Source: Hyphomicrobiales bacterium
GTDB lineage: Bacteria > Pseudomonadota > Alphaproteobacteria > Rhizobiales > Xanthobacteraceae
Assembly: GCA_019243195.1 (NCBI GenBank)
Contig: JAFAUQ010000078.1
Span: 1 to 35,012, forward strand
Direction: 5' to 3'
DNA length: 35,012 bases
This document shows, one piece after another, positions 8,233 through 16,484 of the stretch. The stretch's first letter is position 1. Every line of letters starts with the position of its first letter. Made by a program: the position numbers and the translations under genes. The notes under the pieces are model-generated. The model was not told where the DNA came from and ran no database searches. It saw only the letters and a program-made list of their open reading frames with translations.

Positions 8233-9385
8233 GGTCGGCCAGTACGAATTGCGTGAAGTGCTCGGCGAGGGCGGGATCGGACGCGTCTACGCCGGGTACG
8301 ACACGGTGCTTCAGCGCGAGGTCGCGATCAAATCGCTGCGTCCTGAACTGCTGCGCGACAGCAACTTCCTCGCCCGTTTTCGTGCCGAAGCAACCAGCCT
8401 CGCCCGCCTCAATCACCCGAACATCACCACCGTCCACGCGCTCATCAACGAGAGCCGTAATTTGTATATGGTGATGGAGCTGGTGCGCGGCGAAACGTTG
8501 GAAGATATGCTCAAGCGGCGCAACGGGCCGCTCGGCCTGCGCGAAGGCCTCGGCATCATTGCCCAGGCGGCGGACGGTCTTGCCTATGCCCACGCGATGG
8601 GCGTCATCCATCGCGATATCAAGCCGGCCAACCTGATGATCACCGACGGCGGGTTGGTGAAGATCATGGATTTCGGCATTGCCCGCGCGCGCGGTTCGCA
8701 GCGTCTCACTCGCGACGGCAGTATCGTCGGCACGCTCGCCTACATGGCGCCGGAACAGCTGCGCGGCGAGCCGGGCGACGAACGCAGCGATCTCTACAGC
8801 CTGGCTATCGTGCTCTACGAAACCCTCTCAGGCGCCGTGCCGTTTTCGGCGGCGAGCGATTACGACCTCATGCAGGCGCAGATCCATACGCGGCCGGCGC
8901 CGTTGGGCTCCAGCATTCCCGGTGTTGCCGGCCGGGTCGAACGCGCCATGACGAAGGCTCTGTCCAAAAAAGCGGACCAGCGCTTTGCCACGGTGAAAGA
9001 ATTCAAGGACGCGCTCGGCGCATCCGCTGCGCCGCTCGAGGGAGCGGAGTACGGCATCAATGGCGGCCGCGCCGCTTCGATCGCCGCCGCGGCGCGGCTT
9101 CCGCTCATGACTGCAGCGGTTGTTCTCGTCGCGGGTCTGCTGCTCTGGGGCGCGGTAGCGCTCTTTTCCGAATCCGATTCCCCGCCCGTGACGATGAACA
9201 AACCGGCCGGAAAACCCTCTCCTTCATATTCCGGTGCGGGTTCAAGCAAGAATGTGCCGGTTGTCCCGGTCATTCACCCTGAGGCGAACCCGGATCGGGT
9301 GCCCGATCCTTCCGGGGTAAGATCGCTGGTGTTGCCCCGACCGGGCAACGCCTCCTCGCCGCCCCTCGTGATAAAGCGGCAGTGA
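8225..9385 (+). CDS. Membrane-anchored Ser/Thr protein kinase (Hanks type)
   Basis: A 386-residue kinase. The glycine loop is GEGGIG (14-19), catalytic lysine K36 in VAIKSL, helix-C glutamate E55, HRD at 129-131 with HRDIKPANLM, DFG at 149-151, and APE in the MAPEQL segment. A single membrane helix at about 292-314 is followed by a roughly 70-residue Pro/Ser-rich outer tail with no recognisable domain. It overlaps the PP2C gene by eight bases and the next kinase by four, so all are probably co-translated. The kinase core is very close to that of the next gene, which points to tandem duplication. Likely targets include its neighbours and the ligand of the FHA domain; these are inferences. Confidence 0.93.
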   Translation: MARVGQYELREVLGEGGIGRVYAGYDTVLQREVAIKSLRPELLRDSNFLARFRAEATSLARLNHPNITTVHALINESRNLYMVMELVRGETLEDMLKRRNGPLGLREGLGIIAQAADGLAYAHAMGVIHRDIKPANLMITDGGLVKIMDFGIARARGSQRLTRDGSIVGTLAYMAPEQLRGEPGDERSDLYSLAIVLYETLSGAVPFSAASDYDLMQAQIHTRPAPLGSSIPGVAGRVERAMTKALSKKADQRFATVKEFKDALGASAAPLEGAEYGINGGRAASIAAAARLPLMTAAVVLVAGLLLWGAVALFSESDSPPVTMNKPAGKPSPSYSGAGSSKNVPVVPVIHPEANPDRVPDPSGVRSLVLPRPGNASSPPLVIKRQ

Positions 9386-11394
9386 AGGTCAATTTACGGC
9401 AACCGACGATGGGAATGATCGGCCACTACGAGATCAGGGAACTGCTCGGCGAAGGCGGCATCGGCCAGGTGCACGTCGGCTACGACACCGTCCTTGAACG
9501 CGAGGTCGCGATCAAGTCGCTGCGCTCCGAATTGCTCAATGACAAAAACTTTGTCGACCGTTTCCGCGCCGAGGCCACGAGCCTCGCGCGTCTCAATCAT
9601 CCCAATGTCACCACGGTCTTTTCGCTGCTACCCGAAGGCCGCAATCTTTATATGATCATGGAGCTGGTGCGCGGCGACACGCTCGACGCGCTGCTCAAGA
9701 AGCGCAACGGCCCGCTCGGCGTCAAGGAAAGCCTCGCGATCATCGCCCAGGCGGCGGACGGGCTGTCCTATGCGCATTCCATGGGCGTCATTCATCGCGA
9801 CATCAAGCCCGCCAATCTGATGGTCACCCAAACCGGGCTGCTGAAAATCATGGATTTCGGCATCGCCCGCGTGCGCGGCTCGCAACGCCTCACCCGCGAC
9901 GGCAGCATGGTGGGCACCTTGGCCTACATGGCGCCGGAACAACTGCGCGGCGAAGGCGGCGACGAGCGCAGCGACCTCTATAGCCTCGCGATCGTCCTCT
10001 ACGAGATGCTCAGCGGCTCGACGCCGTTCGTGGCGGACAGCGACTACGATCTGATGCAGGCGCACGTTCACGCCAAGCCGCAGCGCTTGGTCGGGCGGGT
10101 GCCGGGCCTCGATTCCCGCCTCGAGTCGGTGCTCCTGCGCGCGCTCGCCAAGAAACCCGAGCAGCGTTACGCCTCGGTGCGCGAATTCAGCGACGCCCTC
10201 GGCGCCACCGCGTTGCGCATGGATGCGCCGACCATGGTGCTCGAAGGCACGCGGCTGATGGAGCGCCCAGGGGCGGCTCAGCTCGCTGCGAACTCCGGCT
10301 CGTTCGACCGGGTGTCGCGTTTCGCCGATAAGCTGTCGCCGCTGATGTCATGGGCGCCGCCGAGGCTCCGCGTGCCGTTGGTCGTCGGCGTCTCGACTTT
10401 CGTGCTGGCGGGCGTCCTTGTCATCGGCGCATTGGCGCTGATCCCCTCCCCCGTCGCCGAAGTGTCTGCTAAGAAAACAGTCGCGGCCGCAGAGAATGTC
10501 GCGCGGGCCCCCGAACCTGCGGCCGAACGGGCCCAAGCACCGCGCACTGCCAAGAGCGAGCCGCCGCCCGCGTCGTCACTGCAACCCGCCACTCCGGTCG
10601 CGATCGCGCCGACAGCGGCGCCGGTCGATGGGCCGCCACGTACCGAACCGGTCCCCATGTTGGCGCCGGCGCGAAAGTCGTCACCACCGCCGGAGGCGCA
10701 GCCGAGAGCCGAGTTCAAGGCCGCACTGGCGCGCAAATCATATGACGAGGCGTTTGAGCTGGCGCGGCCGGTGGCGGAAAGCGGCGATCGCGAGGCTCAA
10801 TTCATCCTCGGCTGGCTCTACTATAACGGCCAGGGCGTCGAGCGCAGCGAAGAGACAGCGGCCTCGTGGTTCAAAAAGGCCGCCGAGCAGAACCATGTGT
10901 CTGCTGAACTCAATCTTGCCGATATGTATGAAGCCGGCGTCGGTGTGCCGAAGAGCTATGACGAGGCGTTCAACTGGAACCGCAAAGCTGCCGATCAAGG
11001 AAACGCCGAAGCTCAAAATCGCGTCGGATTTGCCTACTCCAAGGGTCTCGGTACGCAGCGTGACGACCTGCAAGCGGTGATCTGGTTCGAAAAAGCGGCG
11101 AAGCAGAATTTCGCCAGAGCGCTGAAAAATCTCGGAGACATGTGGCTGGCAGGACGCGGCGTTGCGCAACGGGACGTGCAGGAGGCCGTCAGATATTACG
11201 CAAAGGCTGCCGACCAGAATTTCGGCCCCGCCGAGTTCAACCTCGGCTACTGGTATGAGAACGGTTTCGAGGGGCAGCCGCGCGATGTGCAAAAGGCGGC
11301 TGAATGGTACAAGCGCGCCATCGAGCACGGATATGCGCCAGCCCGCCCGCGCTTGGAGAACCTGCAGCGAAGCCAAAGCGGAGAGAGCCGCTGA
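9382..11394 (+). CDS. Ser/Thr protein kinase with transmembrane helix and SEL1 repeats
   Basis: A 670-residue receptor-like kinase. GEGGIG lies at 23-28, Lys45 in VAIKSL, HRDIKPANLM near 138-147 and DFGIAR just after, so the kinase is catalytically complete. A membrane helix lies near 331-353, then a Pro/Ala-rich linker to about 448, then five to six SEL1-type repeats (about 449-660) with the ALKNLGDMWLAGRGV pattern. SEL1 repeats are protein-binding solenoids, here predicted outside the membrane. GTG 9382 overlaps the previous stop (GTGA); an ATG at 9409 (MGMIGHYE) would start just before the kinase fold and is the alternative. Confidence 0.93.
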   Translation: MKVNLRQPTMGMIGHYEIRELLGEGGIGQVHVGYDTVLEREVAIKSLRSELLNDKNFVDRFRAEATSLARLNHPNVTTVFSLLPEGRNLYMIMELVRGDTLDALLKKRNGPLGVKESLAIIAQAADGLSYAHSMGVIHRDIKPANLMVTQTGLLKIMDFGIARVRGSQRLTRDGSMVGTLAYMAPEQLRGEGGDERSDLYSLAIVLYEMLSGSTPFVADSDYDLMQAHVHAKPQRLVGRVPGLDSRLESVLLRALAKKPEQRYASVREFSDALGATALRMDAPTMVLEGTRLMERPGAAQLAANSGSFDRVSRFADKLSPLMSWAPPRLRVPLVVGVSTFVLAGVLVIGALALIPSPVAEVSAKKTVAAAENVARAPEPAAERAQAPRTAKSEPPPASSLQPATPVAIAPTAAPVDGPPRTEPVPMLAPARKSSPPPEAQPRAEFKAALARKSYDEAFELARPVAESGDREAQFILGWLYYNGQGVERSEETAASWFKKAAEQNHVSAELNLADMYEAGVGVPKSYDEAFNWNRKAADQGNAEAQNRVGFAYSKGLGTQRDDLQAVIWFEKAAKQNFARALKNLGDMWLAGRGVAQRDVQEAVRYYAKAADQNFGPAEFNLGYWYENGFEGQPRDVQKAAEWYKRAIEHGYAPARPRLENLQRSQSGESR

Positions 11395-11396
11395 GC

Positions 11397-11753
11397 ATGA
11401 CTGACGTCCCGGGCTACCAGCACGACGTCTTTATTTCCTACCCGCAGCCATCAACCTCGCGCATGCGCATCTTTTCAATGGCGAGACGACGGGAAGGGGA
11501 TCTATTTGTTCATTGCCGACCGGTCGTGCGACAAGGGAATCTGCGCACGCGCGATCGAAGAGGATTTCGCCGAGCTGCGCGAGTTGCACTACGAGCACCC
11601 CGGCATGTGCATGATCGGCAAATTGCAAAGCTGTTGTCGCTCGAACCGACCTTCACCGTCGAGCACTTCGGAAAAACATATCCGTTCAAGCGGGACGACG
11701 ACCGCCAGCGATACATGGAAGGCCTGCGGTTGGCCGGCGTCCCGGAAAGATGA
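11397..11753 (+). pseudogene. Broken gene beginning like a TIR domain
   Basis: ATG 11397, two bases after the kinase stop, opens MTDVPGYQHDVFISYPQ, which matches the first strand of TIR domains (DVFISY). After about 18 codons the reading looks unnatural. Protein-like sequence then appears in other frames: INLAHAHLFNGE, then KGIYLFIADRSCDKGICARA and an acidic helix through HPGMCMIGKL, then FTVEHFGKTYPFKRDDD to the stop at 11751-11753 back in the first frame. At least two shifts, and probably a deletion, are needed to join them. By position it was the last gene of the kinase operon. TIR identity rests only on the first strand. Confidence 0.5.
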
Positions 11754-11802
11754 GGCCACGCGTGGCGGGGTGCCCACGCCCTCACGATTTCATGACGTCG
11801 GT

Positions 11803-11871
11803 CAGTGACCGGTGACCAGAAACACCCGCGGTCTGTACCGGGCACTGATCACTGATCACTGATCACTGATT
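11803..11871. repeat. AGTGA-rich palindrome with 3.9 tandem ACTGATC units
   Basis: Four near-perfect units of ACTGATC run from 11844 to 11871. A partly complementary arm (about 15 of 19 positions) lies at 11804-11822, so the region can fold as an imperfect hairpin on the minus-strand transcript. The tandem array contains the last codons and the stop codon of the CinA-NMNAT gene. A related hairpin follows the gene at 22426-23994. It may serve as a terminator; there is no T-run. Confidence 0.7.
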
Positions 11872-13029
11872 ACTGGACCGCCGCGCGCGAATATCGGATG
11901 AGGAGACGTCATGGCGGAAGTGGTGCTCAGGAATTACCGTGAAAAGATCGGCGTAGCGGCGCGGCACGGAAATGTCGCCCAATGTGCGTAAACGCCCCGC
12001 GGCGTCGACGCGCCCGGCCACCAGAAAGCTCGCCCCGGAATTGGCGATTTCCTCGAGCGCGGCATGCATTCGAACTTGGTCGTCGCCGTAATATTTCGTG
12101 GCAATCAGCCGCTCTGCCGTATCCGCACCGATCACGAATGTCGTTCCCGGAAACAAACGAGATTTCTCGAGGAAGGTTGGGGCTCGCGTGAGTTCGACGG
12201 GTGACTTCCAGGCGAATTGCGCGAGCCGCTGTTTGATCGCCCTGCCCTCCAGGGGCGGCTTGTCGACGTTGGTGGCAGAGATTTCGAATGCCAATGGCTG
12301 CTGTGTGAGCTCTTCGGCGGCGCGCGCCAGCAGCACATGTCCGGCGTGCATCGGGTTGAAAGAACCTGGGAACAGCACAGGGAGCCGGGGCGCCGAGACC
12401 ATGAGCTGGCCGTCGGGCTGGGCCGTAATGCGATCGAGTTCGCCGGCCAAAAGCCGATCGAGAATATGCACGTTGGCTACGGCTGTCTCTGCGAAGCTTT
12501 CGTCTCCATCAAGGAGGCAGCGTGGTGACGGTGCGACAACCCCGCATGCGAGGGCGAGCCACAGCATGATCGCGCGTGAAACGACGTCTTCTTCAGCGGC
12601 ACGATCACGCCGGCCCTTGGCCATCACGCCCGTGCAGTGCCCGATGCGGGCGGAGTCGGCGAATGCGATGTGAAAGCGATGCTCGCCCTGGCGCGGGCGA
12701 TCACTCACCAGCGCCGCAGTCGCGCCGAGGCCAACGGCATCGATGTCGTGCGGCGCGAGCCGGGTCGCGCGTGCCCGCGCGCTCCGCGCCATGGCGATCG
12801 CCGTGTCGGTGCTGCAGGCCTGTGCCGGTGCAAAGCCCAGAAACGATGCGAGCGCCTGGGCGTCGTAGGGAACCTGCGCCTCAATCAGCAACCGCGAGCC
12901 CCCGGGAACACGAAGCAACTCGCCCACCGCACCACTGCCGCCCCCGGTGATTGCGAGTGCAGCCTTGCGGCCGCTTGCGTGCAAAGCGGAGATCAATTGG
13001 TGCCACGCCGCGTCCGAAGACGGGTACAT
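11863..13029 (-). CDS. Fusion of CinA-like (NMN amidohydrolase-type) and NMN/NaMN adenylyltransferase-like domains
   Basis: A 388-residue protein. The N-terminal half (about 5-165) resembles the CinA C-terminal domain: AITGGGSGAVGELLRVPGGS followed by a PYD segment and an R-rich end. Members of that family deamidate NMN to NaMN. The C-terminal half (about 215-385) is a nucleotidyltransferase of the NMNAT type with GSFNPMHAGH (HxGH at 228-231) and SSSDIR (376-381), the ISSTxIR-type motif. Together they could convert NMN to NaAD, but neither activity is shown by sequence alone and the usual SCTGG-like catalytic segment is altered. ATG 13029 is chosen; a TTG at 13068 adds 13 residues. The last codons lie in a tandem repeat. 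Confidence 0.8.
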   Translation of the reverse strand: MYPSSDAAWHQLISALHASGRKAALAITGGGSGAVGELLRVPGGSRLLIEAQVPYDAQALASFLGFAPAQACSTDTAIAMARSARARATRLAPHDIDAVGLGATAALVSDRPRQGEHRFHIAFADSARIGHCTGVMAKGRRDRAAEEDVVSRAIMLWLALACGVVAPSPRCLLDGDESFAETAVANVHILDRLLAGELDRITAQPDGQLMVSAPRLPVLFPGSFNPMHAGHVLLARAAEELTQQPLAFEISATNVDKPPLEGRAIKQRLAQFAWKSPVELTRAPTFLEKSRLFPGTTFVIGADTAERLIATKYYGDDQVRMHAALEEIANSGASFLVAGRVDAAGRLRTLGDISVPRRYADLFTVIPEHHFRHDVSSSDIRARRSSNQ

Positions 13030-13218
13030 GATGGGTGCGCGGTCCCAAGCTGAAAAAGCCCGTCGCAAGGGTGAAAGGCAATTTGGAGCGAGTCAATCTG
13101 GCTGGAGGTTATCGATCGTCGTCTCCTGATCTTCGTCGAGGATGGGCGCGCCGGGCGGCGCCGTCGAGATCGTCTACTGGCGAGGGCGAGCATCCGCGCC
13201 GGGTGACGCGCCACGCGT

Positions 13219-13510
13219 TACTGGATCAGACGGCGCAGCCTCCGTATTCCGTGCGCAACGAACCGTTGTGGGCGTCGCTCTCGGCGGTGCGCGAGGGCCG
13301 CGTGCATCTGTCACCCAAGCTGCCGTTCGGCTGGGTTGATTTTCCCCCGCGGTGAACCGGCTGATCGGGTTGTGGTGGCTCGCGAAGATTCTTTATCCGG
13401 CGCAATTTCCCGAACATATCCGCGCTCCCACGCGGGATTTTTACGCGCGCTTCTATCATGTGACGCCGTCCGAGGCGCAGATCGAGCGTGTGCTCGCCGG
13501 CCGCGACTGA
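13219..13510 (+). pseudogene. C-terminal remnant of a FecB-like periplasmic binding protein
   Basis: Two adjoining frames together give the closing part of an iron-siderophore or cobalamin-type binding protein. NEPLWASLSAVREGRVHL and PFGWVDFPP are in one frame, and VNRLIGLWWLAKILYP through FYHVTPSEAQ to TGA 13508-13510 is in another. The join lies in a run of five C (13344-13348); one more C would restore DFPPAVNRL. The N-terminal two thirds, including the signal peptide and ligand lobe, are absent from 13030-13218, so this is a true truncation and not only a homopolymer error. It precedes the matching permease by 12 bases. Confidence 0.75.
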
Positions 13511-13522
13511 TATTTTGACGCG

Positions 13523-14536
13523 ATGTCCCGCCCTGCCCTCCCCAGCCTGCTGCTCGCGTTTCTATTCCTTGTCGCAGGCTTGCTGCTGGCGTTTGTAATC
13601 GGACGCTATCCGATCAGCCTCGCCGATGTTCTGGATGTCGTCGCGGCGAAGCTTGCCGGCCGCGCGGCCGACGTTCCGCCCGCCGTCGAAAGCGTCATCT
13701 GGCAAGTGCGCGGGCCGCGCGTGATCGCCGCCGCGCTCGTGGGTGCGGCGCTCGCGGTTGCCGGGACCGCATTCCAGGGCCTCTTTCGCAATCCGCTGGT
13801 CTCGCCCGATATCCTCGGCGCGTCCTCGGGCGCCGCGCTCGGGGCGGTGCTCGGCATCTATTTTTCGCTCGGCGTGTTCGCGATCCAGGCGCTCGCTTTT
13901 GTGGGCGGCCTGATCGCCGTCGCGGCGGTCTACGCGATCGGCTCGGCCGTGCGCGCGCGCGATCCCGTCCTGGTGCTGGTGTTGACCGGCGTCGTGATCG
14001 GCGCGTTGCTCGGCGCCGGCGTCGGGCTCGTGAAATATCTCGCCGATCCCTACAATCAGCTTCCCGCTATGACGTTCTGGCTGCTCGGCAGCCTCGCCGC
14101 GGTCGCTCCGTCCGATCTTCTGCCGCTGTTCGGTCCCGTCACGCTCGGTACGCTGGTTCTCCTCGCGTTGCGCTGGCGCATGAATGTGATGTCGTTGCCC
14201 GACGAGGAGGCCCGCGCGCTCGGTGTTCCCACCGGCGGGTTACGCATCGCCATCGTCGCCGCCGCGACCTTGGTGACCTCGGCAAGCGTCGCGACCGCCG
14301 GTATCATCGGCTGGATCGGGCTCGTGGTGCCGCATGTGGCGCGCACCCTCGCCGGTCCCGATTTCGCGCGGCTCATCCCCGCGGCCGCCCTGCTCGGCGG
14401 CGGTTTCCTGCTGCTGATCGATACGCTCGCCCGCACCGGCGCCGCGATTGAAATTCCCCTCGGGATCCTCACTGCCCTCGTCGGCACGCCGTTCTTCATC
14501 TGGCTGCTCACGAGCGTCGCCAAGACGTGGTCATGA
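13523..14536 (+). CDS. FecCD-type ABC permease for iron-siderophore or cobalamin
   Basis: A 337-residue membrane protein of the FecCD/BtuC family with about ten hydrophobic segments. Family hallmarks are RGPRVIAAALVGAALAVAG near residue 68, GTAFQGLFRNPLVSPDILG and the later GLVVPHVAR segment, which forms the ATPase contact. The stop overlaps the ATPase start in an ATGA arrangement at 14533-14536, so the two are coupled. Because the neighbouring binding-protein gene is only a remnant, this importer would need a binding protein made elsewhere. Substrate class (ferric siderophore, haem, cobalamin or molybdate) cannot be separated by eye. Confidence 0.92.
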   Translation: MSRPALPSLLLAFLFLVAGLLLAFVIGRYPISLADVLDVVAAKLAGRAADVPPAVESVIWQVRGPRVIAAALVGAALAVAGTAFQGLFRNPLVSPDILGASSGAALGAVLGIYFSLGVFAIQALAFVGGLIAVAAVYAIGSAVRARDPVLVLVLTGVVIGALLGAGVGLVKYLADPYNQLPAMTFWLLGSLAAVAPSDLLPLFGPVTLGTLVLLALRWRMNVMSLPDEEARALGVPTGGLRIAIVAAATLVTSASVATAGIIGWIGLVVPHVARTLAGPDFARLIPAAALLGGGFLLLIDTLARTGAAIEIPLGILTALVGTPFFIWLLTSVAKTWS

Positions 14537-15300
14537 TCCTCGCCGGCCACAATCTCACGATCGGCTACAGCGAGCGCGTGGTCGGCCGCAACCTCGACAT
14601 CGCGCTTTCCACCGGCGAGGTGCTGGCGCTGCTGGGCCCTAACGGCGGCGGCAAGACGACGCTGCTGAAAACTTTGCTTGGCCTCATTCCGCCCAAGGGC
14701 GGCGAGATCGAACTCGGCGGGCGGCCGCTTGCGAATTACACCAGCCGCGAGCGCGCGCGGCTCATCGCCTACGTGCCGCAATCCCACGCCGCCACTTTCG
14801 CCTTCACGGTCGAGACGGTCGTCCTGATGGGGCGCACCGCGCACGGCAATCTGTTCAGCCGGCCGACCCCGGCCGACCGCGCCGTGGCAACGCGCGCCAT
14901 GGAACGCTTCGGCATCATCGATTTGCGCGAGCGCCCCTACACCATGATTTCCGGCGGCGAGCGTCAACTCGCGCTGCTGGCGCGCGCGCTGGCGCAGGAG
15001 CCGCAATTCATCGTCCTCGACGAGCCGACCGCGAGCCTCGACTTCGGCAACCAAGGGCGCGTCATGCGGGAAATCCGCGCGCTCGGTGCCTCGGGGCACG
15101 GCGTCCTGTTCACCACCCACGATCCCAACCACGCCATGCGGGCGGCCGATCGCGCGTATCTGTTGCGCCAAGGCGTGCGTCTCGGCGAAGGCGCGGTGGG
15201 CCAAGTGTTGGGGCGCGCGCAGCTCGAGGCGCTCTACGGCACACCGGTGCAGTTGATCACGGATGCGGGGGGCGGGCACAGCGCGTTTCTGCCGGGCTGA
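14533..15300 (+). CDS. FecE/BtuD-type ABC ATPase
   Basis: A 255-residue ATPase paired with the FecCD permease. Walker A is GPNGGGKTT, the Q-loop is YVPQSHAATFAFTV (the FxFTV pattern typical of this subfamily), the signature is ISGGERQLALLARAL, Walker B is FIVLDEPTASLD and the H-loop is TTHDPNHA. ATG 14533 overlaps the permease stop by four bases; a GTG six bases upstream is the alternative. The protein ends after a short C-terminal segment normal for the family. Confidence 0.92.
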   Translation: MILAGHNLTIGYSERVVGRNLDIALSTGEVLALLGPNGGGKTTLLKTLLGLIPPKGGEIELGGRPLANYTSRERARLIAYVPQSHAATFAFTVETVVLMGRTAHGNLFSRPTPADRAVATRAMERFGIIDLRERPYTMISGGERQLALLARALAQEPQFIVLDEPTASLDFGNQGRVMREIRALGASGHGVLFTTHDPNHAMRAADRAYLLRQGVRLGEGAVGQVLGRAQLEALYGTPVQLITDAGGGHSAFLPG

Positions 15301-15422
15301 CCGGGAACCTGCGCCTTGCGCATTTGTTCGTCTACACGCAGGGACATGAACGAGCGAGCGATAGTCGCGGCAATTGTGGTGCGAACTTCGGGTTCGCGGC
15401 ACTAGCGAGAAATATTCTCATT

Positions 15423-16484
15423 ATGCGCATTGCCCAATTGGCGCCCCTTGCCGAAAGCATCCCACCCAAACTCTACGGTGGCACCGAGCGGGTGGTCTCC
15501 TGGCTCACGGAGGAATTGGTCGCGCTCGGCCACGAGGTGACGCTGTTCGCCTCGGCCGACTCGGCGACCGCCGCGCGGCTTGTTCCGGTCTGGCCCTCGG
15601 CGACGCGCTTGAGCCGCCCGCGCCCCGACCCGCTCGCCCCGATCGCGAACTTGCTCGCAAGGGTGGCGGCAGAAGCGGACCGCTTCGACGTGATCCACTG
15701 CCATGTCGACTGGGTTCACCTTCCCCTGCTGCAGCGGCTCGCGGTGCCGTTCGTGACCACGACCCATGGTCGGCTCGACCTGCCCTACCTCAAGCACGTA
15801 GCGTGCACCTTTCCCGACGCGCCTTTCGTGTCGATCTCGAACAATCAGCGCGAGCCGCTGCCCGAGCTCAATTGGATTGCCACCGTCTACCACGGTCAGC
15901 CGCCCGAGACCTGCTCGCCGTCGAACGACCGCGGAAGCTATCTCGCCTTCCTCGGACGCATCGCACCGGAGAAAGGTCCCGATGCCGCGATCAAGCTTGC
16001 TGCGGCGGCGGGGCTGCCGTTGCGCATCGCGGCCAAGGTGCCACGCGAGGGAAGCGAATATTTCAACAAGCGCATCAAGCCGCTGATGGAAGGCAACCGC
16101 GTCGAGTTCGTCGGCGAAGTGGGCGACAAGGACAAAGCAGAGTTCCTGCGTAACGCCGCCGCGCTCGTCTTCCCGATCGACTGGCCGGAGCCGTTCGGCC
16201 TGGTGATGATGGAGGCGATGGCGTGCGGCACGCCGACCGTCGCGTACCGCCGCGGGTCGGTGCCGGAAATCATCGAGGACGGGGTCAGCGGCTTCGTGGT
16301 CGATGATGAATCTCAGGCGGTCGCCGCGATCGCCCGCGCGCGAGAGCTGGATCGACGCGAGGTACGTGCGGCATTCGAGCGGCGCTTCACCGCGCGGCGG
16401 ATGGCCGAAGAGTACGTGCGGGTCTACCGGCAGCTCACTGGCGATCATCGCCGGACGGAAGACGTTACGACGGCGGCAGGCTAA
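15423..16484 (+). CDS. Glycosyltransferase family 4 (GT-B fold)
   Basis: A 353-residue retaining glycosyltransferase using a nucleotide-sugar donor. The N-terminal acceptor domain starts MRIAQLAPLAESIPPKLYGG and carries TERVVSWLTEELV, a pattern of stand-alone GT4 proteins. The donor domain contains FLGRIAPEKGPD, the E-x7-E motif in EPFGLVMMEA, and the sugar-nucleotide loop ACGTPTVAYRRGSVPEII. The frame is open to 15324, but ATG 15423 matches the fold start. No other polysaccharide genes are nearby, so the product (surface sugar, trehalose-like osmolyte or other) is unknown. Its 3' end overlaps by four bases the convergent receiver gene. Confidence 0.9.
   Translation: MRIAQLAPLAESIPPKLYGGTERVVSWLTEELVALGHEVTLFASADSATAARLVPVWPSATRLSRPRPDPLAPIANLLARVAAEADRFDVIHCHVDWVHLPLLQRLAVPFVTTTHGRLDLPYLKHVACTFPDAPFVSISNNQREPLPELNWIATVYHGQPPETCSPSNDRGSYLAFLGRIAPEKGPDAAIKLAAAAGLPLRIAAKVPREGSEYFNKRIKPLMEGNRVEFVGEVGDKDKAEFLRNAAALVFPIDWPEPFGLVMMEAMACGTPTVAYRRGSVPEIIEDGVSGFVVDDESQAVAAIARARELDRREVRAAFERRFTARRMAEEYVRVYRQLTGDHRRTEDVTTAAG

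Noticed and set aside
11844-11871. Tandem 7-base repeats as a CRISPR array or origin iterons
   Set aside because: Units are contiguous without spacers and only four; no replication or cas gene is nearby.
15304-15325. GGAAC followed after 16 bases by TGTT, as an EcfG promoter for the glycosyltransferase
   Set aside because: One mismatch in the -10, about 85-100 bases from the gene, and outside the stress cluster; could be chance.
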